Shown here: positions 11,503 through 24,468 of the stretch, piece by piece | Layout: every line of letters begins with the position of its first letter | Position numbering within the stretch: the first letter of the stretch is position 1 | Assembly: GCA_029339505.1 (NCBI GenBank) | Contig: JAQISU010000114.1 | Coordinates: 4,638,001 to 4,702,000, forward strand | From: Unio delphinus | Taxonomy: Eukaryota; Mollusca; Bivalvia; Unionida; Unionidae | Direction of reading: 5' to 3' | Length of the DNA: 64,000 nt | The notes under the pieces: model-generated | Seen by the model: only the letters and a program-made list of their open reading frames with translations | Databases searched by the model: none | Told to the model about the DNA's origin: nothing | Program-made: the position numbers and the translations under genes

Positions 11503-13227
11503 GTAAGTATTACTACATTTTATTAAATTTTAGGTATATTTGCTTGTTTACAAATATTTTGGTAGATGCACATCTAAGGAATTACCTAAAAATGTATCAT
11601 TCTATATTAGTTTCATATTTTGCAGTTGGTAAAGATTGTACATTTTGTCAAAATATGGTTTGTTTTATTTAGAATAATAATTTTGTTGTAAATTGTTTGA
11701 TGGCATGTCATTTTTTTGTTATTGATATGTTCCTAATCATGCTGTTTGTATTTTAGTTAAAGGGCCTCAAGGGAGAATAGACTTTGACTAAATTAGTCAC
11801 CCCTTTAAATAAGTTATTATTAGTATTATTAGTATTTCTTGAAGCATTATCATTCCCATCATAATAACCAAGATAAACGATAATGCTTTCTTTTCATACA
11901 AAACTAAAGATTCCCAAGTTCAACATCAGTAGTTACACATTAAAAATTTTATTTAAGGGATTCAGTCTTGTATGAAGTTGAAAAACTAAAACTTAAGGAG
12001 ACGGAAGGTGTTATGATGGAAAAGTCTAAACGTTTTATCAACCCATTTGAGAAATCTTTCTAACAAAATTAATTGTAATACATACATAAAAGTGAAATTG
12101 TGTTAAGTATACTAAAAAATTTGTGGATGGTATTTGTGTATGAACCAGAAAGATTTATCCCACAAAAGCTTTCTTTTCTCTGTATTATAAAAAATGTAAA
12201 AAATGTGTAATTACAATTTATCTTAAATGTAGTATCAATGCCTAATTGAAATAATGGAGATATACTCCTTATCACAGAAAGAAAATGACTACATCGTATT
12301 ATAAATACAAACCACACTAAGGCCCTACATATGGTTTGTCCGTTTAGTAATCATAGAGAGGGCAAGCGGGGTTTACTCAAATGAATATGATTGTGTATGG
12401 GGGTGGGTGGTCTACTGATAATGTATGTACACATATACCTCAATAGTAATTTGTTTAATATGTAACCTGCTTGACTGGGTTCAGTTGGTGTTTGAGTTTT
12501 AATTAGCAATAGACAAACGTTTTAAAGTTACGCAGCTTATTTTTTTGATGCAACGAGACATTCAACATCTGTTATATTAAATACATATTATTATTAATCC
12601 TTGATCTTTTCTGTGTGGATTAAATATAGGCTGTTCTACAGAATGGGGAGGGCAATCACATGTACGCAGATATGGTGTATGTAAAAGCAAGTATGCATGT
12701 GTACAGGGAGGGAGTGGTCAAGATTTGTCCCATTTTTGCGCATGCCAATTGCTGGAATCAAGATGTTGTTTCCGGATGTTTTACTTTTTTGTTTGCAATC
12801 TAATTCACACCGGTCTGAGCTATACAGAGATAGGTAAACATTTGCAAAAGTAGGATAAATTGGAGATTGGAAGTAAAATGTGGCCAGGAGGAAAATGATG
12901 GGACAGAAGTAAGAAAAAATATTTTATCATTATGCAGATGCCGAATAATGTTTCTAGCACACCTAGGTATATATCTAAGCAAACAATTCTTGGATGCAGA
13001 TGTATTTCAATGTATTCAAAATTAGCCCACAAATGCATTCCCTAACCACATTTCAGGTGACAAGAACAAAAAATTGTAGGGTTGGAATGAGTTGATTATT
13101 CTCTTCATGTATAATGCTACTGTACATTGGCATTTTCATCAAAACAGATTTATGGGGATTTATAAATTTTAAATAGTTCTCTGCATCTGAATCAATATAT
13201 TTATTTAGTCATTTTACTTTGTTTCAG
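11503..13227. other. No gene seen (possible intron)
   Basis: AT-rich DNA with no convincing coding frame. If the flanking candidate exons belong together this is an intron. Confidence 0.35.
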
Positions 13228-14635
13228 AAGTACAGCAGAACTGGAGAAATTTCAGAAGTTTCAGTTTATTGTATGCCTCCAAAAGACATTCATATAAGCC
13301 ATCAGCTTTCAGAGCTAGGACTCTTGATCATAACAATCATATTGACAGAGATGTGATTGTAAACACAGATGGAATAATAAGGTAATAAATTTTATTCTTG
13401 TTTGATAACGTAACAACTCATATTTGTTACAAATTAATGCTTTACCTGAAAGTTGATAAACCATCTGCTTGTGGTACAATTTAATCTTTTACAGAAGAAA
13501 GTTTTTAAAATAAATTTCATAAACCAATTTTGGTTAGAATTAATCTAATGTAATTTCGAAATTCTGTAAATAATCTAAACATTTTTATGATATTTTGATA
13601 CAGATTTGCTATTTTGACATTTTCATCTGTAACAAAATGATTTGTTTCATGTATATGTATGCAGTTTTTATCTGGACTTTTGAGAATTAAAAAAATATAA
13701 AATGACATTGCCAGTGAAAATGCTTGCATTTTCTTGTCAGATACCAAAGGCCATTCAACAAAAAGGTGAGAGATGGTCTGCAAAACCAAAGAAAGCTAAT
13801 CACCAGTACCTGTATATTCCGGAAAAAATTATGAAAATATTGAAAATGAGGTTAGATAATACAGTTGGCATTAACCAGCCAGTTGTTTTGGACATAATTG
13901 ATCCTAGGTAAATATCTGATGTACTTGCTCCAATACCACCACCTCCTACAGAAGAGATTGTTACAAAGCAAAAATCTCATTTTAAATTAAAATGATTTAG
14001 GCCTTTTAGTCAGGTAACACCTATTGATATCGAATTGTTATGGAGAGACTATTCTAGTGATTGTATGGTAACAAATAATCCCTACCATGGACCCATATAG
14101 ACTTTGACTAAGTCTTTCTTGAAGTGCCTACCATGAGCCAAAGTCCAGCATCTGTTTGATTTTCAAGTATTAGTTTCTCTTCAGACCACTGTTGATTATG
14201 TTCTTAAAGCTTTTAAAAACATGCATTTGAACAAAACGATGTAAGACCTTTTCTAACGTTTCATATCCATTGCATCTATACGTGTCTTTTATGTATGTTT
14301 AGATTGAGGTTAATGCAGTGTATTTGGCCATATGATGTATTGAAAAAAAAAGCAAAGCAGAAACTATACATTGTAATTCATTTAATCTTATAGGAGTAAC
14401 AAGATTACAATCATGTAATTCCATATCAGTATTTCTGCATAATTAAGTATCTTTTAATAATTTTATTTTCTAAATGTTTTGTTTAAAATTGCAGTCAGAA
14501 GGATTTCAAGCTTACTTTGAAGGAGAAAAAATGTACATTGGAGCAAATGACTTCAATCCATACTCTTCATCTTGATTTCATTGCTCCCACTAAACATTAC
14601 TGTACCTATCAATACACAAGACACTGAAGCATTAC
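13228..14635 (+). CDS. Candidate host exons (13228-13381, 13741-13909, 14495-14635)
   Basis: Three blocks have an AG before and a GT after. Block 13228-13381 follows TTTCAG, is open in one frame throughout, and is followed by GTAATA. Block 13741-13909 follows TTCTTGTCAG, is open (KKANHQYLYIPEKIMKILKM) and is followed by GTAAAT. Block 14495 onward follows AAATTGCAG, is in phase with the previous block and ends in a TGA at about 14633-14635. The phase between the first and second blocks does not fit the open frame, so the first may belong elsewhere or an exon is missing. No domain recognised. Transcript data would decide. Confidence 0.3.
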
Positions 14636-14815
14636 ACTTGATATGTAACTGATCTGAATCCTTTTTTACATCAAAACCCATCAAAGAACATGTGTTGTGC
14701 CATGTAGGTGCATCTTATAAACATCCAATATTAGGACTACATAGTTATGGTTTTATTATGTGCCTAAATACTGATAGCAACGATATGCATCGCTTAAAAG
14801 AGTTTTTGCTTCAAT

Positions 14816-15301
<486 letters not shown>

Positions 15302-15605
15302 CGTTCCAGTGGCCTACTGTTAAGAGAATCCACCGCAGATGCAAAAGGTTGTGGAGGCCTTGATCCCTGGCCAAGTCATACCAAAGACATAAAAATGGTG
15401 TTAACATCTGCCTCATTTGGTGCTCAGTATTAAGAGGTTAGTGTTTGGACTGGTCGTGCTACTGTCAGGATAACGTAACTGCGTGGGATGACATGCTACA
15501 TGTCAGCGGCATTATCCCTCAGTGCTAGACATCACTATAAACTGCCACAATGCAAATTTCATATAAATATGACTGAAAAATTGTTCAAGGTATGTTAAAA
15601 TTCAA
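15302..15605 (+). mobile_element. tRNA-derived SINE, diverged copy
   Basis: The head has a weak tRNA-like A box (AGTGGCCTACTG) and B box (GGCCTTGATCCC). The body (GTCAGGATAACGTAACTG, GACATGCTACATGTCAGCGG, CAGTGCTAGACATCAC) and tail (ATATGACTGAAAAATTGTT) match the reverse complement of the copy at 32988-33309 over the full length. The head is decayed, so this is an older copy. Confidence 0.75.
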
Positions 15606-16001
15606 AATCACACACACTGTTATAATTTTGTAACAGAATTTGGTATATTTTAATCACTGTACAGTAGGCCCAATTTCATGAACTCGAGCAGTGATATATT
15701 GCTGCAAACATGGTTAATGGTCAGTTAGCAATTAAAACTATCCTGTGAATGTATGAGTTTGTTTGTCTGTGTAGGCTAATTGGTATCAACAATGCATAAA
15801 TACATTTTGCCTTGGTTACAACACTGCCAGAACTTAATGGGCACATAAAGGAAGGTATAAAGTACAACCATTCATTTTGCGTCTGAAAAATCGAGAGGGC
15901 AAAGTCCCTTCACCTGGTAGCATGACCCCTGCATTCTTGAATTTGATATGCATATCTGAGATAGTTTTGCATTGTACTTCGTACATTACATCTACTATTC
16001 A

Positions 16002-16002
<1 letters not shown>
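15606..16002. other. No gene seen
   Basis: No coding or RNA feature recognised. Confidence 0.4.

Positions 16003-16092
<90 letters not shown>
16003..16092. repeat. (TA)n(TG)n compound microsatellite
   Basis: About 72 bp of TA followed by a TG tract of about 18 bp. Confidence 0.98.
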
Positions 16093-16137
16093 CCTAACTA
16101 AACTAATTTTAAAAGAAATGTAATAAGAAGCATACAT

Positions 16138-16163
16138 GGGGGTGGGGTGGGGGTGGGGGTGGG
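16138..16163 (+). other. G-quadruplex-forming motif
   Basis: Five runs of three or more G separated by single T bases within 26 bp, in otherwise AT-rich DNA. Single-base loops are known to favour stable parallel quadruplexes. Confidence 0.7.
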
Positions 16164-18848
16164 CTTTATCTCAATATTTGTTTCTTTGCAGTAGTTTGTT
16201 TAGGTGATGTCCTAAATTTTGTCATTGATTAAATTTTAATCACGTGTGTCAAAGCATAGAAACCAAGCACAGGATACTAAAACATCAATGTAATTTCTAT
16301 AGAACATTATCTGAATGCGATGTCTATAATCAATCTTTTATAGTAATGATACACTAGTTTCTCATATACAAGTGTGTGGGATACACAGAAAAAGGAAGAA
16401 CGGAGGCAGAAGTTAGACGGACTGGAGGGTATTGTACTACCAGTCCAGATAAAGATCATACAGATGAGTAGGGACACAGGACAGGAGGATAATCTATTAC
16501 ACTAATCAGATGATAAAAACGGTCATAACTTGATCGATTTTTTAAAAACGAGTGATATGGTTTTAATTTGAATCTCATTTGAGAGATGACTGTTTTTTAA
16601 TGATATATTAAATTTTTGTTTATTTGACTTCCACATTTTGTGTATTCATTAATTTAACTGTCGTCACCACTGACTGGGTGCTCTGATCATTGCTTCTCTC
16701 TATCACTATTTCAATTCCTCACAACAACAAGCCTGGATTAGGGGTGGGCTTTTGTAATAATTTAAATAGTAGTGAGAACACCCCACCCATCCTAAATAAC
16801 ACAGAAATCCTCTATATATGCCATAATTATTCTTATATGATATCCTTCAGTTTTGTTTGCCTGACTGTACTCTTGAATTAAAATTATGTCTGTACAAGCA
16901 CATTTGTACTTATATAAGTTAGTTCAATTCATAATATATAACAGTTAGTTTTACAGTGTATGCAGTTCTGTACATTAATCTGGGTATTCATATAAAGGGT
17001 ATAATTATTTCTATGGTAAATGAACACATTTTAAAAAACTGAAAAATGGATGCTTTTAATTGGTGTCAAGTATATTTGGTTTAGTTGTAATGAGACGGCT
17101 GATGATGCATATATGTGATATAAGTATTCAAGGATGCTTTTGATGAACTAGTATTTTAGTCTTAAAAACCTTATTCTGTTTACATATCCGTTTTGTTTTA
17201 CATGTAATTGAAATTAATGAGCAGTATCTGGATAGAATAGTATCCTAGTGTTTGTGGTTCTGTTGATATTTACATGCCAAACTGTATTCATGAAACACTG
17301 CAACAAGTTTTGCTTTCTCAACTCAATATGAATATGCATTATTTATCATTTAACTTATTGTGTTACTGTATATGCACGATTAAAATCATATTCGCCAGTG
17401 TAGTTTTGTTCCTTACATCCTTTGCATCCCAAGACAATGCTAGTCAACTTCCATTCATCGTATGATTTTAATAAATAGTCTCCTCACAGCTGCTTTCAAA
17501 ACATAGCCATACATATTCATTGTTTAGTGGGTAGATAGCTAAAAAATGTTTAACAAAATTTGTTCATGCAAAATAAAAATTGCATGCTACAAAAGAAATG
17601 CTTTATACAACTTAAAATCAAAATAAATTATAATATTCATACATCATATAATTGGATAGATCACCCAAGTCTTCCTTGCGTAAAGCCATGGTACTGGCCA
17701 AAATTATTTATCCTTTATACGCCATACACAAGAACTTTAAATAACATGTATGTTGCCAGTACATAGGTATCTCTTAAGTCCATAAAACAACTGCCAATTA
17801 GCAAAATGCCTTTTTCCCCGGTTGTAATCATTATCTTTTTCTACTACCAGGTCATCTTGCATTTACCTCAGTGCAACATCATATTGACTTTTTTGCATTC
17901 TTGATGTAATCTATCATATATAATGAGAAATCTAAAAGTAATACATATATTGTGGGTGACTATAAAGAACTAATGAGAAGGGGAGACGAAGAAATACGAA
18001 GAATATGGCAACAATATCATCAACACATGCTAACCTCGACTTCCATATTTGTTGACGCGCGTCACGTGAAACTGCGACTTCGGAGAATATCGGTAAATTC
18101 CGTTTCTGCATAATTAATTAGCAATCCGTACAGAAAATAGTTATATTTTCATTGATTAAACTTACAGTTGTACATTTTTTGGAAACTGAATAACCTGTAA
18201 TTACTCATTATTTATACAATACGTTTCATAGTATCATGCATTTGCTAGAACAAAAAAGTCGAAAATCTTAGGTTGTATGCCTTAACTATATACTTATATT
18301 ACAGTACTAAATTTCCTTACTTCTGTTGATTTATCGTGCAAAGCACAAAAAGAAGTTGTCATTTACAAAATAGAGCAGGAAACAAAATCTGAAAGACCTC
18401 TCATGGCCTCTAAAATCACACTTCGATCAATAGAGGCAAATCAAATATCAATAAATTTTGAAGAGGGTAGAGTGTGGATGATGCTATTTTTTCTATACCT
18501 TGACCAGTATAACTTGGATTTCCAACAGTATAGTTCTATTCGATTGAAGGAGGTTTTATCATTTTGTTTTTTAGCCACTAAATTGAAAACAATGGCTGAA
18601 AGCCTCAGCGGCGTCGGCGACATGTAGTTGAGTAGGGAAAACCTCTCCATATGTTGCAGTAGAACAAATCTCAAGAGTCAAATTCAATGCCGGCTTCGGG
18701 ATACTTAATGTTACGTTAACTTTCGTCTGCTTTCCAAGGTCAATAGTAGTTTACGCAAGTTCAGAAACTGCCGCAGATTCCATGATGATTTCGCATCAAA
18801 GAAAATAGAAATATTCATCATTTAAGTTGTTAGTTACGTTGTATTCCA
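16164..18848. other. No gene seen
   Basis: AT-rich DNA with only short accidental frames. A short GC-richer patch at 18045-18095 contains a CACGTG box and GCGCG; the function, if any, is unknown. Confidence 0.35.

Positions 18849-18917
<69 letters not shown>
18849..18917. repeat. (GA)n microsatellite
   Basis: About 65 bp of GA repeats, interrupted once by an ACAGA near the start, running into the G-rich motif at 18918. Confidence 0.97.
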
Positions 18918-18921
<4 letters not shown>

Positions 18922-18933
18922 GGGTGGGTGGGG
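18918..18933 (+). other. Tight G-quadruplex motif
   Basis: GGGTGGGTGGGTGGGG: four G-runs with single T loops, the pattern of very stable parallel quadruplexes. It is joined to the (GA)n tract upstream and a short (GACA)n stretch downstream. Confidence 0.8.
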
Positions 18934-20737
18934 AAGAGAGGGACAGACAGACAGACAGAGTTTTATATCTAACTTAAACAGTACGTAAAAACAAGAGTAC
19001 ATTCTTGAGTATATTTATACATGCTGCTTTACATATCAGTTACTTTATTATTAATCATTTTCAATGACTTAGCTATAACTAGAATATTTTACAAAGTATT
19101 TCTTTACAACGTTGTTTTTCTCCCGAGATTTCAATAAAATCTGCGCTTAATTAAATCAATAATTGTCGAGTAGCTCCGTGTATAATAACATAGGTTACGC
19201 AGTTAACACGAGTTCTAATCCTGTTTATAGTGAGTGATGGAATGCATATACGCTTTAGTAGCGAGTTTACAACGCCGACGAAGAAGTCACAATCGCTGTC
19301 TCAGTTTCTTTGTAAATACGCTATGCAAAAATATGTAAATTTATGTTCCATTTTTATTGTTTTTATATACTCATCTGATTTATTTAATTTTTTTATAGAA
19401 GAGAAACAATGTTTAACCTATATTGTCTTATTTGCATCCAGTATTACCATCACACAGGTATACTATGCTATTCAACAAGTTATGAAAAAATATTAATACT
19501 GTCCTAGTAATTTTTGAGTAACGATTGGTATTTTATCGATCTAAATAGTGTGTCAACAACTTTTGATCCATTACTACAGATTGCAATGAGTTATTCATAG
19601 ATTATTTACTTGTTTTCATCTTCCATATATTGAACCTGTTGACAAGTTTGGAGTAATTTCCAACTGGACGAATAACTCAGATGGGTTGTGTTGCGACATA
19701 AATCTCGTAGGAGGTACCCTAACGTTGAGGTCCGGGATTTAAATAAATAATATTTTCTTGTCTTAATATCAATCCGCAGGTGTAGAACATAATGTGTTTT
19801 GATAGCATTGGAGAAGAATACATTTGTTTAGATTATTGATTGGAATTTTAAAGTACTTATTGACTTTGGAATAAAATGGTATGTTATGGGATGATTGCGA
19901 ATTCAATGATAGTGGTATATCGCTACATTCGGAAACTAAAGTTTATCAGGAACAGTATTTTTTTTACTTGCTGAGGAAGCTTTAGTATTACTTCGCATTT
20001 AATTGATAATATTGTAAGTTCCCCTTACATTTTCATTATAATAATTAAAGATTTTAAAAAAAATTAAGTTTGACGAAACGTGTTGGTTTTGGTTCTTTCT
20101 GCTACTTGGTTTAATATCACATAATCGTAAGAGGTTTCAAACATGTAGTCTTGCCTCTGTTGTTTCTCAATACTATATAAATTTAGAATGTAGCAACTAT
20201 TACTGTTTGAAATAGTAACGTTTGATCTGATTGCTTTCTTTTTATGCATACAATGTTTGTAAGGGAATTTCAACACGATAAACATTTTGCCTGTTCAATG
20301 CATATTTACTTAGTAAAACTTCATCTACTTACAGTGTTCAATGTTGTGGCTGAAATGTGCAGAAGCGTTTGATGCAACTTTCAACTAATACAAATAAAAT
20401 TTTATATCAATACAAGATCACAACACATTAAGTATTTTTGAAACATTTCATTTTATATAATAGTTCTAAATTTTCAAGGCTATTCTAGATCATGTAGACA
20501 TTTCAAAGCAAAAAATGAAGACCTAGCCACATATATTGAGTAGTAATTTATATAGAAATTGTTAATGTGAGCCTCTCAAATGTTCTTTACCCATTAGTTT
20601 TTGGTCTGCAAATTTTTCTTTTGGAACATAGAGTTTGTAAATTCTTGGTTACTGATATGAGGTTATATCAGGCATATTACTTTTCTGGCTTTCAATGTGA
20701 AAGTATAAATTCTTACCGAGGTTTATTTGCTTGAATA

Positions 20738-20740
<3 letters not shown>
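18934..20740. other. No gene seen
   Basis: AT-rich DNA. A frame at 19230-19496 is open but has no recognisable domain and unusual composition; not called as a gene. Confidence 0.35.

Positions 20741-20796
<56 letters not shown>
20741..20796. repeat. (TC)n microsatellite
   Basis: 56 bp of TC repeats. Confidence 0.97.
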
Positions 20797-20798
<2 letters not shown>

Positions 20799-21688
20799 GC
20801 AAATCTTAGTGATGTGCCCTAGGTCTGTTTTCCAACCTTCGTAGCAAACATCCTTCAGCTAGGTCGTGTAACCCCGCTTACTCGCAAGGCACGAAAAGAG
20901 GTATGCGCTTCACTGGACCACCATCCATTCTACTGGTATTAATGTATAAGTAGCTGATACTGGGCCAATATTCTCTCACAGACTTCCTACATTCTAGTTT
21001 TACCCTCACTATCACTTCCAACAAATGAATTTGTTTAGTATCTTCTAACCACTGTACAATATCAGATCTTACATTGGTATTACATATATCCCTGAGAACC
21101 TTAGCTGTCCGTTTATATCTGTCTGCATTTCACATTCATGCGCTGTTGTAAAGATACCTCATGCTTCAATCTTTGCCGTTTTGTCTCGACGCTTTTCATA
21201 AAGCCGATGAAGCTGAAAACGCTTCTCGCATTTGATATCTTTCTCCGGACTATATTTACACTGGCTGCAATCTTAGCAAGCATTTGGACATGTATAACAA
21301 CCGATGGCAATGACGTTGTGAACATATACTCTCTTACACGTAAGTTTAGAAGTAGGTAACGTTTTCTTACTTCACATACCCTTCATGGCTCAACTTCACT
21401 TACTCAGAGCCAGAAAGTTTATGAATTGATTAAGAAGAATTTGACGTACTTAAAAATATAATTTGTTGCCATTGTTTCAATTCATCATATTTTATTTTAT
21501 TTGTTCGTGCTTTAGTTAATCCTGTAATGAACCTGTTTTTTTAGGTAAGTCGAATTGCTGAAAAAACATAAATGTCCGTATTGCTCTCATTTGAAACGGC
21601 ATATATATATATATATATAATTTATGAATAAATAGAGATAAACAGTTTTAGTTTTACTTTTAATATGTATGATGCAAATTAATTAATG

Positions 21689-21704
<16 letters not shown>
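20797..21704. other. No gene recognised
   Basis: The minus strand 21113-21325 has a 70-codon basic frame, with broken coding-like readings continuing leftward, that could be the worn end of a retroelement, but no diagnostic motif is present. A short (TA)n tract lies at 21601-21620. Confidence 0.3.

Positions 21705-21774
<70 letters not shown>
21705..21774. repeat. (TA)n microsatellite bordering the Penelope-like element (3' side)
   Basis: About 70 bp of TA repeats ending only a few bases from the stop codon of the GIY-YIG frame. Confidence 0.97.
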
Positions 21775-21775
<1 letters not shown>

Positions 21776-21777
21776 CA

Positions 21778-22275
21778 TTAATGAAGGTCGTAAACTGCTT
21801 TGGAATTTAGACCTCTTGGATATACTGTATTAAGACGGTGAATCCAGTAGATTTCTTTTAGCAAACGTTCCATTTCAGATTCAGCTATAACAATAGGTTG
21901 AAAGGAAAAATCTTGCAAAATATGAAAACTATTGTTAAAGTGTATGGCAACATGAGATGAAACAGATTTATCGATATAATGTTTTATGTCTGATCTATGT
22001 TGGTTCATACGTTTAGATATTTGTTGACTAGTTTGTCCAATATATTGGACGTCACATTTTTTGCATGTGATCAAATATATAACGTTTGATGTTGCACAAT
22101 TAGTATCACAATGCATATTAAACGTTTCTTTTGTATTACTACTACTGAAAGAAGTACTTTCATTAATAAGAAAACAGTGCGAACATCTAGGTCTATTACA
22201 TTTAGTTGCTGATCCTTTTTTGTACGATGTTTTTTCTAATTTAGAATTAATTAGGTAATCTTTAAGATTTTTTTT
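21778..22275 (-). pseudogene. PLE GIY-YIG endonuclease domain (C-terminal part of the PLE protein)
   Basis: The domain contains VIYLITCKKCDVQYIGQTSQ, which supplies the paired tyrosine motifs of the GIY-YIG fold, followed by the arginine helix SKRMNQHRSDI and the ending LNTVYPRGLNSKAVY. Upstream in the same frame lies a zinc-like CNRPRCSHC linker that PLEs carry between RT and nuclease. The frame is open from 22275 to 21778, but the RT frame enters it only through a -1 shift at the run of eight A (minus strand, 22268-22275). The nuclease would nick target DNA for target-primed reverse transcription. The stop codon lies within a few bases of the (TA)n tract. Confidence 0.85.
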
Positions 22276-24134
22276 GTCCTTTTATAAGCAAGCATGGACT
22301 TGCTTTTGTGTAGCAATTTACCATTTTCTGTACTTGATAATTTTAACAAATCCCAATATTTATTGATAATCTTACCTATATTAGGTAAACTTGTGTTATA
22401 TTCAATAATAAAGGGAATGATATCCTTATTTGTATTTTTGAGTTTACATTGTAAAGATTCAAGTTGTGTAAGAGAAGATACTTTTTGGAAAGCAGCATTA
22501 ATGATATCAATAAGGTAATTTCTATTTAGAAAATGGTGACCTAACTCTATCGAAGATGATTTAAAGACAGTGTCATCCGAAATAATTTTTCTATATTTTT
22601 TAGCTTGACTATATGGTATCCCGCTTTTACATGATTTAGGATGGCATGATGAATATTCAACATATTGATGAATATTTGTGTTTTTAACATGAACCATGGT
22701 AGTGATGTCATTATTTTCATTTTTTATGACGTCTACGTCCAAAAATGATATTTCAGTTTTAGACACATTGAATGTAAACTTTATTGTTGGATGTAATTTG
22801 TTTAAACTGTCTATAAAATAATAAAGGTCTTCTAATTGATAACTCCAAATCATAAATATATCCTCTAAAAACCTTAACCAAACATCTGGTTTTAAGAAAC
22901 ATTTATTTAGAAAATCATTTTCCAATTTTCCCATAAATAAAGATGCATAAGAAGGTGCCATAGGACTATCCATTGCTGTTCCCATTTTTTGGAGATAGTC
23001 TGTATTACCAAATTGAAAAAAGTTATTTTCGTGAACAAGTTTTATCAAATTACAAACATGTTCTTTTGATAGTTTGCATGTATATTCGTTTTCTCCAAGA
23101 TAATATTTACATGCTTCGATACCATCATTGTGTGGTATATTCGTGTAGAGTGAAACCACATCAAGTGTAACTAGTAATGAATTTTCAGTTAGTTTTGGTA
23201 AAGATTTCAATTTGGTAATGAAATCAAACGTATCTTTGACATATGAAGGTAGTGATTTCATTAATGGTTGTAAAACATAATCAATATAGTTGGATATATT
23301 ATTTGTAACTGAGTTACAAGTAGAAATAATAGGTCTACCTGGATATCCTAAAGGTAGTGACTTATCAATCGTTTTATGTATTTTTGGTAAAATATAAAAT
23401 TGAGGTGTGTGTATTTTGTTCGGGAAGATATCTAGTTCATCTTGTATTGAGCACTGGTGTATAACGATTTGATTAATACATTTGCTTATGTTTTCTTTAA
23501 ATTCTTCAGAAGGATTATAGGAAAGTTTTGTATAATATTCTTCATAATTTAATTGTCTTTCTACTTCTTGAATATAATCTTCTTTATTCATTATTACTAT
23601 GGTGCTAGACGTATCTACCTTTTTAATAGTAATACTTTCGTCCTGTGATAAGGTACGCAAGGAAATTAATTCTTCTTTAGATATGTTAGTAAAACGTTTT
23701 CTTTTAGAATTGCTATTTAAAGTTTCTTGTTTAGTTGCTTCAATATAAAAATCGAGATAAATATCTCGACCACTAGAGAGTGTAAATGATGATTCTTTTT
23801 CATTGAAGAAGGGCTTATTTTTTAGATGATAACTACTTTTGTCTTGTGAGTTTGTATATGATTGTGAGAAAAATTCTTTTAATTTTAACGATCTAGTGTA
23901 TTTGAAAAATGCTTCTGCTAAATTGATATTATCATGCACTTTGGTTCTTGGACAAAAAGATAAACCCTTACCTAGAAGAATGTAATCACTATCAGTTAGA
24001 GTTCGTTTAGAAAGGTTTAACAGTTTCTTTTCCTCTTTTGATTTCCGTTTTTCTTTTCTTGTCTTTCCTCCATTTGTTCTTGTCTTGTATTCTGATAAAT
24101 ATCCTATTCTTTCTTTTGTTTGTGTTGTCTGCAA
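22251..24134 (-). CDS. Penelope-like reverse transcriptase
   Basis: This 627-residue frame holds the RT of a PLE, which would copy its RNA at a nicked target. Visible landmarks are FYILPKIHK and GYPGRPIISTCNS (fingers), LLVTLDVVSLYTNIPH (motif A with the first catalytic Asp), MDSPMAPSYASLFMGKLE (motif B), and RFLEDIFMIW for motif C. The usual motif C is YxDD or FxDD; here the first Asp is Glu, so activity is doubtful. Motifs ISFLDVDVIK (D) and the SCHPKSCKSGIPYSQ block (E and thumb) follow. The N-terminal part is rich in Lys/Glu. The start at 24134 is the first codon of the open stretch and probably not the true start, since the upstream coil frames (24469-24979) belong to the same protein. 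The C-terminus runs out of frame at 22268-22275 just before the GIY-YIG domain. Confidence 0.88.
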   Translation of the reverse strand: MQTTQTKERIGYLSEYKTRTNGGKTRKEKRKSKEEKKLLNLSKRTLTDSDYILLGKGLSFCPRTKVHDNINLAEAFFKYTRSLKLKEFFSQSYTNSQDKSSYHLKNKPFFNEKESSFTLSSGRDIYLDFYIEATKQETLNSNSKRKRFTNISKEELISLRTLSQDESITIKKVDTSSTIVIMNKEDYIQEVERQLNYEEYYTKLSYNPSEEFKENISKCINQIVIHQCSIQDELDIFPNKIHTPQFYILPKIHKTIDKSLPLGYPGRPIISTCNSVTNNISNYIDYVLQPLMKSLPSYVKDTFDFITKLKSLPKLTENSLLVTLDVVSLYTNIPHNDGIEACKYYLGENEYTCKLSKEHVCNLIKLVHENNFFQFGNTDYLQKMGTAMDSPMAPSYASLFMGKLENDFLNKCFLKPDVWLRFLEDIFMIWSYQLEDLYYFIDSLNKLHPTIKFTFNVSKTEISFLDVDVIKNENNDITTMVHVKNTNIHQYVEYSSCHPKSCKSGIPYSQAKKYRKIISDDTVFKSSSIELGHHFLNRNYLIDIINAAFQKVSSLTQLESLQCKLKNTNKDIIPFIIEYNTSLPNIGKIINKYWDLLKLSSTENGKLLHKSKSMLAYKRTKKILKIT

Positions 24135-24468
24135 CAGATCCTTGAGGGTTTCTATAAGTTTTAGTAATGTTTATATTACGGTTATGTTGGACTCCTGTGC
24201 AATTTTATTCGCCCCATCTGCATAGGTTGTCCTTTGTGTGCCTGGGGCTCGTAAGGTTTTTTGCTTGATCATTTGTTGAGTTGTTTTGAATGGGTCTGTT
24301 ATTTTTTACTTCTTTTACATTTGGTTGAGATGCAATTTTTGCTGTTGGTAATGATGCATTTTCCGTTTCATTTTTATTTCTTGGTTGTTGCTGATTCTTC
24401 GCTTGATTGTTAGTTACTGCCCGTTTGAAGTTAATTTCCTCTGTTGTTTTACTTGGTTGTTGATTGTT

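Noticed and set aside
18403..18627. Possible first exon ending MAESLSGVGDM
   Set aside because: No splice signal or domain, and an opposing frame covers the same bases.
18796..19002. Ser-Leu or Arg-Glu repeat frames (also 30199-30507, 55281-55763)
   Set aside because: Translation of (GA)n or (TC)n microsatellites.
21113..21359. Retroelement C-terminus or small gene
   Set aside because: Both strands open over 70 codons and no diagnostic residues; cannot be decided.
22294..23170. Plus-strand frames within the PLE
   Set aside because: Antisense shadows of the reverse transcriptase.
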